64,000 bases of DNA from Streptomyces sp. R41 (GTDB lineage: Bacteria > Actinomycetota > Actinomycetes > Streptomycetales > Streptomycetaceae): positions 1,116,001 to 1,180,000 of the forward strand of contig NZ_CP163443.1 of the NCBI RefSeq assembly GCF_041053055.1, written 5' to 3'. Positions within the stretch are counted from its first letter, which is position 1; each line of letters begins with the position of its first letter. Positions 25,753 to 33,403 of this stretch are shown piece after piece. Under the pieces are notes generated by a model, which had not been told where the DNA came from, did no database searches, and worked only from the letters and a program-made list of their open reading frames with translations. The translations under genes and the position numbers were made by a program.

Positions 25753-26057
25753 CCTTCCGGGGCAGAACCCCTGATCTCAGATGTCCGTCAAAGCGGATCA
25801 AGCCCAGTTGTTCGCAGCGATCAGCTGTGTGGGGTGGGAATGCCCAGGTCGTGCAGGTCATGTCCGTGGTGCCGCAGCTCTCCTTCCAAAGGCGACCGGA
25901 TGGGTGCTCGACCGGTTCATCGAAGCGGACCTGACGGTTGTGGTCGAAGCGCCCGCAGTGCTTCGACCACCGCTGCGTTTGGGGAAACGGCGTGGTCGGT
26001 GCAAGGGACGCATAATCTTGAGCCTGTTGGGGACATCCGTCGATCGTCGGGGGAGCG

Positions 26058-27266
26058 ATGGCAGCGGAGCGGGTCAGAAAGAGACGCCTGCGGCAGGTGC
26101 GGGCCGTCTGGCAGGTACCGGGGGCCCCGGGCAAGAATCACGACGCCGTGGGCGGTTGGTGCACGGCGGGACTGGTGGTCCGAGGGCGTCCGGACGGGCT
26201 GCACGGATACGACGTGGAGACCGGTGAACCCCGCTGGTCCTGGATCGCTCCTGACCGCAGACTGCTGCTCGCCATGAGCCGCGCGGCCGAGGACGGGGTG
26301 GGCCTGGCTGTCCACGCCGACGAGAACGGCCCAGGTGAGTGGGGCGCCGATTGCGCCGTCACCGCTTTCAGCACCGAAGACGGCAACGCCTTGTGGTCCG
26401 TTCCCTATGACTTCAGCAACGAGCCCTGGAGATACGACTACGACCGCTTCGCCGACGCCATCGCACTTGCCCCGGACCGGGCCGTCGTCCTGGCACAGGG
26501 AAGCCCCACGGCCCACGCGCTGCGCAGCGGGAACATCGTCTGGCCGCCGATAGCACCCCTGAAGGGTGACGGCCGGCTTGCGGTCTGCGGGCACGGCATC
26601 GTCCAGATCGGGCTCGCCGACGGCCACGTCACCGTCCGCTGCCTCGACGCCTCCGAGGGCGCCATCCGCTGGGAAGTCAGGCCGTCCACCGACGGTCCCG
26701 TCGGGGAGGTCCACGTGCTGTATGAGGATCCCCTCGCCATCCTCTGCCTGGGAAAGGGACGCCGTGCGGAAGAGATGCTGCTGGTCCTCGACGGCGAGGA
26801 CGGGCAGCCGACCGCCCGGATACCGGTCCAGGGCCTGCACGGTGAGCTGTGCGTCCAGTCCCCGTACGGGCTGCTGGACGACCAGCCGGTGGCGGCCGTC
26901 CGGGACTTGCTGGTCGCCATGGTCCGTCCCCCGGGTGCCTACGGGGACCATCTGACCGCGTTCGCCCTCGATGGTGGAACGCCACGTTGGACATGGCGGT
27001 CCAAGGGAACGATCAGCGGCGTCTTTGCGCTCGGCGACAACGTTGTGGCGGTAAGCAAGTGGCAATCCTCTGAGGGACCGGACGGCACCGTCCATGTTCA
27101 CCAGCTCAACGGCGCCACCGGTGCGGTGATGAAGGTGCGCCGGCTGCATGGATGCCAAGCCGGCATGCGCGGCCGGTATTACCTCGATGGAGACCGGCGC
27201 CTCGTCCGCATTGCCCGCTGGGGTGAAGGGACCTGGCATCCGGTGCAGATGTTCCGGCTGCGCTGA
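26058..27266 (+). CDS. Cytosolic PQQ-like beta-propeller protein
   Basis: A 402-residue protein with no signal peptide or membrane helix. GGGGGAG lies 4-10 bases before the ATG. The sequence is a repeat of propeller blades ending in aromatic turns: DVETGEPRWSW, STEDGNALWSV, DASEGAIRWEV, ALDGGTPRWTWRS. It is about as long as a seven- or eight-bladed propeller. No heme, PQQ-ligand or enzymatic motif is visible, so a scaffold or sensor role is more likely than dehydrogenase activity. It lies just inside the IS3 copy 1 boundary with no co-oriented partner. Confidence 0.8.
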   Translation: MAAERVRKRRLRQVRAVWQVPGAPGKNHDAVGGWCTAGLVVRGRPDGLHGYDVETGEPRWSWIAPDRRLLLAMSRAAEDGVGLAVHADENGPGEWGADCAVTAFSTEDGNALWSVPYDFSNEPWRYDYDRFADAIALAPDRAVVLAQGSPTAHALRSGNIVWPPIAPLKGDGRLAVCGHGIVQIGLADGHVTVRCLDASEGAIRWEVRPSTDGPVGEVHVLYEDPLAILCLGKGRRAEEMLLVLDGEDGQPTARIPVQGLHGELCVQSPYGLLDDQPVAAVRDLLVAMVRPPGAYGDHLTAFALDGGTPRWTWRSKGTISGVFALGDNVVAVSKWQSSEGPDGTVHVHQLNGATGAVMKVRRLHGCQAGMRGRYYLDGDRRLVRIARWGEGTWHPVQMFRLR

Positions 27267-27360
27267 CACGTAAGGCTAGGGTTGCGAACAGCACGGTGTC
27301 GGTCTCCGTGCAAGCATGACGGGGGAATTCGCGCCCTGATCTGTGATCGTTAGAGGGCGG

Positions 27361-27435
27361 TCACAATCGCAGCAGGACACGGGTGCGGAGGAGCCGGAAG
27401 GATCCGCGGCCGTACATCTGCCGCTTGATCACCAT
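27361..27435 (-). pseudogene. Transposase C-terminal tail, ISL3-like
   Basis: 24 codons on the minus strand, VIKRQMYGRGSFRLLRTRVL then LRL and a stop. The KRQMYGR motif at the very end is typical of ISL3-type transposases. The rest of the element is gone. Confidence 0.5.
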
Positions 27436-27577
27436 AGACACCTGACAGGTACCGCTTACCTGCAAATGGGTTACGCGGCGCCCCGGTGACCAGGGATTGG
27501 GTGCCCACCATCTGTCGTTGCCTGTCGTGGTTGGCCACCCTCGGACGGCCCACAGACGGCCCAGTCTCGGCCCCCGA

Positions 27578-27670
27578 GGAGCCGCTAGTGCTAGCGACAG
27601 GGGCCGCTAACGTTAGCGGCCCCGCTAGCGACCAAAGCCGCTCGGGATCAGTGTGTTAGCGGTTAGCGAG
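27578..27670. repeat. Cluster of GCTAGC/GTTAGC palindromes
   Basis: The core is a perfect 24-bp palindrome at 27600-27623 (GGGGCCGCTAACGTTAGCGG plus CCCC). Around it are CGCTAGTGCTAGCG, CGCTAGCG, and a direct pair GTTAGCGGTTAGCG near 27655-27668. All are built from the same 6-7 base word. The layout resembles a multi-site protein-binding region. Confidence 0.75.
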
Positions 27671-27752
27671 CCATCCGGACAGACGCCAGAATCGTGCCGC
27701 TCGGGGTCCTGAGAGGAGCGCCGGCCGGACGCTACGCGGCCGTAGTCACGCG

Positions 27753-27786
27753 CGAACGGCCAGGCGCCTGCGCACCTGGCCGTTCG
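27753..27786. terminator. Terminator after the small secreted protein
   Basis: A perfect 12-bp stem (27753-27764 with 27775-27786) and a 10-base loop, 10 bases past the stop codon of the minus-strand gene at 27797. Confidence 0.75.
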
Positions 27787-27796
27787 ACAGCCGCCG

Positions 27797-28159
27797 TCAG
27801 GCGCTTTGCCAGCCGGAAGTACGCCCGCCCCGCCAGACAACTTCGATCTGAGTGATTACGGTGCCGGTCGGCGCGTTGAACTCATAACAGCTGCCGTTGG
27901 CCCCATCACCGTCGGCAACGTCGTAGATCTTGCCGCCGGTGACCTTGAAGCGGCCGTAGACCCCCACACCGTCCGCTTTCTCGTCGCATACCGCCCCCCT
28001 CGTGTGGTCGTACGACGCCCAGATCGACCCGAGCAGCGTTCCGTCCGCGGCCTTGACGAAGGCGGACCCGTAGTGGGCCGCCGCGGGCGTCGCAACGGCG
28101 AGCACGCAGGCTGCCGAGGCAGCAGCGGCGACGGTAAGGAATGAGGTGGTTCTGATCAA
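27797..28159 (-). CDS. Small secreted protein, paralogue A
   Basis: 120 residues with a Sec signal (TVAAAASAACVLAVATPAAA) and a mature part of about 90 residues. It shares with the upstream neighbour the core V-C-D-x3-ADG-x-GVYGRFK-x4-GKIYDVAD-x-DGA-x-G-x-C, including two cysteines that probably form a disulfide. The pair is tandem, 27 bases apart, both minus strand and probably one transcript ending at the hairpin 27753-27786. Function unknown. Strand-rich composition and export suggest a small beta-fold extracellular protein. Confidence 0.75.
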   Translation of the reverse strand: MIRTTSFLTVAAAASAACVLAVATPAAAHYGSAFVKAADGTLLGSIWASYDHTRGAVCDEKADGVGVYGRFKVTGGKIYDVADGDGANGSCYEFNAPTGTVITQIEVVWRGGRTSGWQSA

Positions 28160-28186
28160 CGTGATCTCCCTCGTGAAGGGTCGTCT

Positions 28187-28555
28187 TCAGGACGTCTTCC
28201 AGCCAGAACCGCGCGGTGGATCGCTCCGCAAGACTGCTTCGAACTCGATGATGTACTTGCCGATCGGCGCGGTGAACCCGGGGCAGATGCCCCCAGCACC
28301 ATCGGAATCGGCAACGTCGTAGATCTTGCCGTCGTTGAGCTTGAAGCGGCCGTAGACGCCCAGACCGTCCGCATCCCTGTCGCAGACACTCCCATGCTCG
28401 TGGCCGTCGTAGACCGTGGTCTGCGCGGCCACCACAAAACCGGCATGCGTATAGACATAGGCATTCATCGTGTGGGCCGCTGCGGGCGTCGCGAAAGTCA
28501 GCATGCCGGCGATCGTGGCACTGGCGACGCCCAAGACTGGGATGGTCTTTCTCAA
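28187..28555 (-). CDS. Small secreted protein, paralogue B
   Basis: 122 residues with a Sec signal (GVASATIAGMLTFATPAAAH). The mature part opens HTMNAYVYTHAGFVVAAQTT and then follows the shared core (GVYGRFKLNDGKIYDVADSD) with both conserved cysteines. The sequence has diverged more outside the core than inside, suggesting an old tandem duplication with selection on the core. It is the first gene of the pair. Family not recognised. Confidence 0.75.
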   Translation of the reverse strand: MRKTIPVLGVASATIAGMLTFATPAAAHTMNAYVYTHAGFVVAAQTTVYDGHEHGSVCDRDADGLGVYGRFKLNDGKIYDVADSDGAGGICPGFTAPIGKYIIEFEAVLRSDPPRGSGWKTS

Positions 28556-28766
28556 GGTGATCCCCCCGTGAATGTTCGAGTCGTCTGTGATTCAAGTCAC
28601 GCGAGTCGGAATGCTGGCATGTACCGCACAAGGCGTCAATGGCCCCACAGAGGGTGCCTCCCCACTTCATGTCCGCAGCCGCCGAGCGCGCCGCCGGGCG
28701 CGGGCCTTGATGAGGTAGAGAAATCTGCAGCTCCGGTCTTCCCGCGGTCCGTGTTCCGTCCTCTGC

Positions 28767-28868
28767 CTTGTCGCTTGTCGCTTGTCTTGTCGCTTGTCGG
28801 CTCGCAGGTCAGAGGCCGTATCAGAGTGCCGCTGCAGTACGACTTTGTCTGAGGCGACAAGCGACAAG
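28767..28868. repeat. Iteron-like CTTGTCG heptamers in inverted arrangement
   Basis: 28767-28799 holds CTTGTCG twice, a shortened CTTGT, then CTTGTCG twice more. 28855-28868 holds two copies in the opposite direction (CGACAAG). The 55-base spacer has no obvious gene. The arms could pair over 14 bp. Confidence 0.85.
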
Positions 28869-29264
28869 CGTGCCGACGGGCCGCCCCGCGACGCGGGGTG
28901 CGTCATGAGAAGAGCAGGAAGGAGCGGCCTACGGCCGCGCGACCCTTCGCAGCTCGCTACGCTCGCGCGGAGACCCGCCGTCGGGGCGAAGGCGGGGACG
29001 CCTTCCTGAGGGCCCGGACCCCCTTGCGCGGGGTGTGGAAGGTGCGTAAGGGCGTGAACGGCCACCCATGGCCCCGTGGTTGCGTCGACAGCAGCAGTTT
29101 CCGCCCGCCCTACGCGCGCATGCGCGTAGGGCCCCTCCCCGGAAACCCCAGCGACTCGGAAACCCGCAGGTCGGAGCCAGTTGCAGGGGTCAACTGGCGC
29201 TGTCGACGCAACCGACGGCATCAACCGCCGCAAATCGGGCGGGCTGGCGACCCGGTATAACGAC

Positions 29265-29322
29265 CGCGTGCACAAGCAAGAGCACGCCTCGCCCCGTGGT
29301 GCTCCTCTTGCTTGTGCACGCG
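29265..29322. repeat. Long inverted repeat, 18-bp perfect arms
   Basis: Arms 29265-29282 and 29305-29322 are perfect reverse complements (CGCGTGCACAAGCAAGAG and its partner) around 22 bases. The loop itself contains CAC/GTG extensions that lengthen the stem with a small bulge. No T-run follows, so it is not a standard terminator. Confidence 0.85.
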
Positions 29323-29838
29323 AGGACGGCAATCCAGGGGGCGGCGGACGCGCCCGCCTGGAATGCCGTCCTGGGGGCCTTCCAAGGGGTGGACGGCGAT
29401 GTGTCCGTGCATGCTGATGATCAGGTTGGCGAGGGTGTCCCCGCGGAGCTCGCGGCATTCCTGCGGGGTCGCTGTCCGCGATGAACGCACGGCTGCCGCA
29501 TCCAGAAAAAGGGGCCCGCCATGGCCGCTGCCGCTGTCGTCACCGCCGCGCCCGCGCTGCCGCGCCAGGCGGTCTGGGGCATTTCCGTCAGCATGCCGAT
29601 CCGGAGCCGGTTGCCGTCAGGGGCGCACAGCTCTCACGCGCCCACGGAGCGCCCTTGTCCATGTCGCCCCTCGCCGCAGATCGGCCGACCGAGGAGGGGC
29701 GGACGTGACAGGGATCTGCCGCAGCGCTTCTCTCTGGCTGTCAAAATCCCGGACCCAGCCCGACCGAAAGGCCGTTGGCAACCTTTTCGCCTCCTGCGGC
29801 AACTGAGGAGCGCAAGACCTACTCGCTCTTCCGAACGG

Positions 29839-30798
29839 ATGGACATGCAGGAAACAAGGCAGGCCGCGCGGCACCGCAAGCGCAGACGCGGGCTGATGAC
29901 GGGCACAACTGCGGCGCTGATCATCGCAGGCCTTCTTGTCTGGCTGGTCGTGACCATGCAACCCGACAGCAAGACCGATGCCAGGCGTGCCACGGCCACG
30001 CCCGTTGCCGACTCCCAGAAGACTCTCCCGCCCACATCGCCGGGTCAGAAGCCGTCCACAGCCTCCCCGTCCCCCGCCTCTGCGACCGGCACGGCCTCCG
30101 CGACCACTCCGAAGGCCTCCGCGACCACGTCGACGCCTCAGTCATCGGCCACCCCGCGCAGGGCTCCTGCCACGGCATCCTTGGCCGGACGGATCCGACC
30201 CAAGGTCACCTACCAAGGAGTTGCCACTGTCTACAAGGCCGGGACCGGGGACGGCGCCTGCTCGTACGGCCCGAGCAGCGACATGATGATCGCGGCCATG
30301 AACACCACCGACTACGAAACGTCCAAGGCCTGCGGGGCATACGTGCTCGTCCGCGCGGCGAACGGCGCCTCCGTCACGGTTCGGATCACCAACGAATGCC
30401 CACTGCCCTGCGCACCTGGGCAACTCGACCTCAGTGAACAGGCCTTCGCCAAACTGGCCGCTCCCTCGACCGGCCGGATCGCGATCACCTGGAGCCTGTT
30501 GAGCCCCAGCACGTCCGACACGATCTCGATCCGCTACAAGACCGGGTCCAGCCCCTACTGGTGCGCCATCCAGGCGATCGGCCACCGTAACCCGCTCGCG
30601 CGGCTGGAGGTCCGCACCAGCAGCGGCTGGCGCCAACTGACCCGCACCGGCTACAACTACTTCCTCTCCCCCGACGGCAGCGGGTGCGGCGGCGCCATAA
30701 GGATCACCGACATCTACGGAGAACGACTGACCATCAACGGGATCACTCTGCGGCCGGAAGCCGTGCAGCCGACGCGGCTCCAGTTCGCACGGCACTGA
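29839..30798 (+). CDS. Bacterial expansin (EXLX1-like)
   Basis: 319 residues. The ATG at 29839 is chosen because it precedes a basic stretch and one membrane helix (GTTAALIIAGLLVWLVVTMQ); the open frame extends upstream without coding character. A Ser/Thr/Pro-rich linker (about 45-115) leads to domain 1, a six-stranded double-psi barrel (VATVYKAGTGDGACSYGPSS to AITWSLLSP), and domain 2, a CBM63-like module (SPYWCAIQAIGHRNPLARLE to GERLTINGITL). Expansins loosen plant cell walls and bind cellulose without hydrolysis. Asp is kept in QLDLS, but the usual Asp of the TDxxP motif is Asn (ITNECP), with extra cysteines. No neighbouring cellulase. Confidence 0.88.
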   Translation: MDMQETRQAARHRKRRRGLMTGTTAALIIAGLLVWLVVTMQPDSKTDARRATATPVADSQKTLPPTSPGQKPSTASPSPASATGTASATTPKASATTSTPQSSATPRRAPATASLAGRIRPKVTYQGVATVYKAGTGDGACSYGPSSDMMIAAMNTTDYETSKACGAYVLVRAANGASVTVRITNECPLPCAPGQLDLSEQAFAKLAAPSTGRIAITWSLLSPSTSDTISIRYKTGSSPYWCAIQAIGHRNPLARLEVRTSSGWRQLTRTGYNYFLSPDGSGCGGAIRITDIYGERLTINGITLRPEAVQPTRLQFARH

Positions 30799-31016
30799 CC
30801 CGCAGCCCACCCTGGCGCCCCTCCGAACGGAACGCTCGGCCACGAGGCACTGCCGCCTACGAGTTCGGCTACGGCTTGGCCGCCGTCCTGTACTCCAGCG
30901 ATACGCAGCACCGTCCCACCCCCGGCCGCCACGACCCCCCTCGGCTGTGGCGGCCATGGCTCCACCCCCACCAGCTCTCGCCAGAGGCAGGTCCAGATTT
31001 CTTCAGGGGCAAGTAG

Positions 31017-31403
31017 CTAGGGGCGGTCCGGGTCCAGGGCGTCGCGGACGGCGGCCATGATGGCCTCGGTATCGGCGCCCAGCGCGCGGGCGGAAGAGGT
31101 GAAATCGCGCGCAAGGGTGGCGAGTTGGGAGGCGTATGGGCGGGTCGGGCCAGCTGGAAGTGCCGCGACCCGGGAGCCCGCCCCGCGCCGGGTGCGGATC
31201 AGCTCGGCGGCCTCCAGCTCGCGGTAGGCGCGGGCCACGGTGCCTGGTGCGAGGCCGAGGTCTGTGGCCAGCTGGCGCACGGTCGGCAGCCGGTCGCCCT
31301 CGGCCAGCTGGCCGGTGACGATCAGCGCGCCGAGTTGCGCGCGGATCTGCGCGTACGGCGGTACCTGGCTGGCAGTATCGACGCGGACGGCGGGCTCATT
31401 CAT
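31017..31403 (-). CDS. GntR-family regulator, YtrA-like
   Basis: 128 residues from the ATG at 31403 (an earlier ATG adds 8 residues that lie inside the upstream gene). Residues about 10-75 form the winged helix (PPYAQIRAQLGALIVTGQLA, VRQLATDLGLAPGTVARAYR). The short all-helical C-terminus is the YtrA type, which senses cell-wall stress or small ligands and usually represses its own transporter operon. It overlaps the membrane-protein gene by 8 bases and is the second gene of that operon. Two matched inverted sites upstream are its likely operators. Confidence 0.88.
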   Translation of the reverse strand: MNEPAVRVDTASQVPPYAQIRAQLGALIVTGQLAEGDRLPTVRQLATDLGLAPGTVARAYRELEAAELIRTRRGAGSRVAALPAGPTRPYASQLATLARDFTSSARALGADTEAIMAAVRDALDPDRP

Positions 31404-32187
31404 CGTCGGGGGACCCCTTTGCCGCATCGTCGTCGACGGCCCGGGGGGCCACCACGGTGATCAGGGACCAGGCGACGGTGAACAGGTTCAGCAGGGCCAA
31501 AGGGTAGAACACCCAGAAGGTGAGCGCGCCCATCGAACCGGCGCAGCCCGTCTCCGTGAGCGAGATGGAGATCATCAGCACGGCGTACAGCTGCTGGCTC
31601 GACACCAGCAGGCCCCAGGCCCCGGTGACTGCCCACGCGCGGTCGCGACGCTGCTGCTCCCCGCCCGGTCCGTGGGCGATGCGGCGCAGAGCCCACACGC
31701 AGGTTGGGGTGGCTATGGCGAGGGCGCCGAACGTCGGGAGGCTGTAGTACATGCCTGGCCAGGGGCCCAGGGACGCCGGCATCCCGTTGCAGGTGACGGC
31801 GATGACCTTGCCCGTGCTGAAAATACGGTCGGGGTCGACGGAGGCCGTGGCGGCCGTGATGGCCAGCAGCACGGCAAGCGAGACCCCCTGAAGGGCAATC
31901 AGGGGGCCCATGCGTGGTGGCACATGGTCTCTGACCAGGCGCGGGGCGAGACTCGCCGTGCGTACCGCGTCCTGGGGGATCAGGGTCAGCGCGTCGGCAA
32001 GAAGGACGCCTGCCACCGCGCACAGGCCGAAGGCCGTGATGCAGAACACGACGCGCTGCTCGAACTCGACGTGCCCCAGTGTGGACAGCGCCTGTGCGGC
32101 CACGATGCCGATGGCCAGGCCGGACCAGCGGGCGTAGTAGTTGGCGTGATCGAGGAAGCAGCGCTGGAACGGGGCGGTGCCGAGCAT
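31396..32187 (-). CDS. Multi-pass membrane protein in a GntR operon
   Basis: 263 residues with about six hydrophobic helices, for example GLAIGIVAAQALSTLG, VVFCITAFGLCAVAGVLLAD, ALQGVSLAVLLAITAATA and FWVFYPLALLNLFTVAWSLI. A His/Cys-containing N-terminus (CFLDHANYYARW) precedes the first helix. No ATP-binding partner is present, unlike most YtrA-regulated ABC operons. The gene comes first in the transcript, directly behind the twin operators. Family not recognised. Confidence 0.75.
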   Translation of the reverse strand: MLGTAPFQRCFLDHANYYARWSGLAIGIVAAQALSTLGHVEFEQRVVFCITAFGLCAVAGVLLADALTLIPQDAVRTASLAPRLVRDHVPPRMGPLIALQGVSLAVLLAITAATASVDPDRIFSTGKVIAVTCNGMPASLGPWPGMYYSLPTFGALAIATPTCVWALRRIAHGPGGEQQRRDRAWAVTGAWGLLVSSQQLYAVLMISISLTETGCAGSMGALTFWVFYPLALLNLFTVAWSLITVVAPRAVDDDAAKGSPDDE

Positions 32188-32206
32188 AGGGAGATCCCCT
32201 CAGATC

Positions 32207-32272
32207 ATCTTGTACCAAGCAGCAAGCACAAGATGCCCTAGTTGGAATCTTGTGTCAAACATCCGATACAAG
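32207..32272. promoter_or_regulatory. Twin operators CTTGT-N14-ACAAG
   Basis: Two sites with exactly the same architecture, 32209-32232 and 32249-32272, each CTTGT, 14 bases, ACAAG. The first extends to ATCTTGT/ACAAGAT. Centres are 40 bp apart, about four helical turns. They lie 22 bases upstream of the membrane-protein start and are the probable binding sites of the GntR regulator. Confidence 0.8.
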
Positions 32273-32296
32273 GCGATGCAGAGGGAGGTGGATTCT

Positions 32297-32570
32297 GGCG
32301 CGGGACAGCCCTTGGGACTCCAGCCGGACTTCTGCATTCGTCCTGGTCAACGGCTCGCTGGCGTCGGTTGCGGACGACGAGATCGGCGTGGCCCTCGAAC
32401 TGCTCTGGGGCACCGCGGCGATGAACACGTGGAACTCCCGCCGGGCGGGAGTGCTGTCCTGGCTCGGCTGGTCCCGTGAGCGCGGCTACGAGGGGCCGAC
32501 GGTCCCGGCCTGGGCGAAGCGGCTGGCTGTGCCCCGGACCTCTGAGCGCGGATGGCGCCATCGTGTCGGC
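32297..32570 (+). pseudogene. Tyrosine recombinase fragment
   Basis: One frame reads TSAFVLVNGSLASVADDEIG, VALELLWGTAAMNTWNSRRA and GVLSWLGWSRERGYEGPTVP. This pattern is typical of the N-terminal SAM-like core-binding domain of actinobacterial phage-type integrases. The catalytic domain with the R-H-R-Y residues does not follow. It may be the relic of an integrated element between the IS3 copies. Confidence 0.6.
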
Positions 32571-33031
32571 GAAGGCGATGTCGCCGAATTTTACGGGCAA
32601 GTTGGGGCGTTGTGCTGGGACGATGACTGTGCTTCTCCTCTGGGGGCACCGATGCGCCTGTCGAAACTGTCGGCGGCAATCCGCCGAAGTGGGCTCATCG
32701 ACCGGGCTTCACCCCGTCGTCCATGTCCACGCGGTCACGCTGTCGAAGTGGACCCGCTGGGCGCTCTGGCTCCACTGACCGGCAGCATCGTCTGCCCGGG
32801 GCCGCGCGCCGCCCCGCCGTCGCGCGCGAGAGGGCAGGGTGACGCCCCGATCCCCTCGCCCGCTGCCAGCGCTCCCGCCCCACCCCCCTTTCCTTTCCTG
32901 GTGTTCGAGGCGGGCGTGGGTGGCGTAGAGGGGATGTCGGGCTGGCGACCACGGCCGGACCAGCGTGGTGACCTGCGTGTATGCAGACCGGGCCCGAGAA
33001 CGGACGGGCGGCTGTCGTACTCGAGCTGTAG
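32571..33031. other. No gene recognised up to IS3 copy 2
   Basis: About 460 bases, GC-rich, with no supported gene on either strand. It ends at the IS3 target duplication GTAG (33028-33031). Confidence 0.4.
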
Positions 33032-33085
33032 TGGGCTTGATCCGCTTTGACGGACATCTGAGATCAGGGGTTCTGCCCCGGAAGG

Positions 33086-33403
33086 ATGTCCATCATGGAG
33101 AGCATGGGGAAGAAGAAGCCTCGGCCTCGCCGTTCGTTCACGCCGGAGTTCAAGGCCGAGATCGTCGAGCTGTGCCGGCGCGGTGACCGTTCGGTTGGTC
33201 AGGTCGCCAAGGACTTCGATCTGACGGAGACGGCGGTGCGGCTGTGGGTCAGCCAGGCCGAGGTCGACGCGGGCGAGCGTGACGGGCTGACCAGCAGCGA
33301 GCGCGAGGAGCTGGCCGCGTTGCGGCGGGAGAACCGCAGGTTGCGGGAGGACGTGGAGGTCCTCAAGCGGGCCACGGCTTTCTTCGCGAAGGAGACCCGG
33401 TGA
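33086..33403 (+). CDS. IS3 transposase OrfA, copy 2
   Basis: 105 residues, identical in sequence to the product at 25435-25752: helix-turn-helix plus coil. It begins 54 bases inside the left end of copy 2. Confidence 0.93.
   Translation: MSIMESMGKKKPRPRRSFTPEFKAEIVELCRRGDRSVGQVAKDFDLTETAVRLWVSQAEVDAGERDGLTSSEREELAALRRENRRLREDVEVLKRATAFFAKETR

Larger units (their letters stand above)
24526..25806. mobile_element. IS3-family element, copy 1
   Basis: A complete 1281-bp element with terminal inverted repeats of the form TGRGCTTGMTCCGCTTTGAC and a 4-bp target duplication GTTG (24522-24525 and 25807-25810). It carries orfA and orfB on the minus strand. Its proteins are identical to those of the copy at 33032-34312, which lies in the opposite orientation. 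Confidence 0.95.
27267..27752. other. Intergenic: transposase tail and palindromes
   Basis: No full gene in about 490 bases. It contains an ISL3-like transposase tail (27361-27435) and the palindrome cluster at 27578-27670. Between them (27440-27575) no structure is recognised beyond a short inverted repeat. Confidence 0.5.
28556..29838. other. Long structured region without a clear gene
   Basis: Almost 1.3 kb with several open frames on both strands, none with a convincing start, codon bias and known family at once. It holds iteron-like repeats (28767-28868), many short GC-rich hairpins (for example CCCTACGCG/CGCGTAGGG near 29109-29132) and the long inverted repeat at 29265-29322. A weak minus-strand frame at 29221-29490 (including CRELRGDTLANLIISMHGHI) could be a small gene. 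Confidence 0.5.

Noticed and set aside
27753-27786. Part of the palindrome cluster
   Set aside because: It is a single GC-rich hairpin of different sequence at terminator distance from a stop codon.
28667-29458. A 263-codon minus-strand frame as a gene
   Set aside because: Composition is dominated by Arg, Pro and Ala, the repeats and hairpins cut across it, and there is no ribosome site or family similarity.
32347-32679. Minus-strand frame opposite the integrase fragment
   Set aside because: The plus strand carries recognisable integrase motifs; the minus frame is a Pro/Arg-rich shadow.
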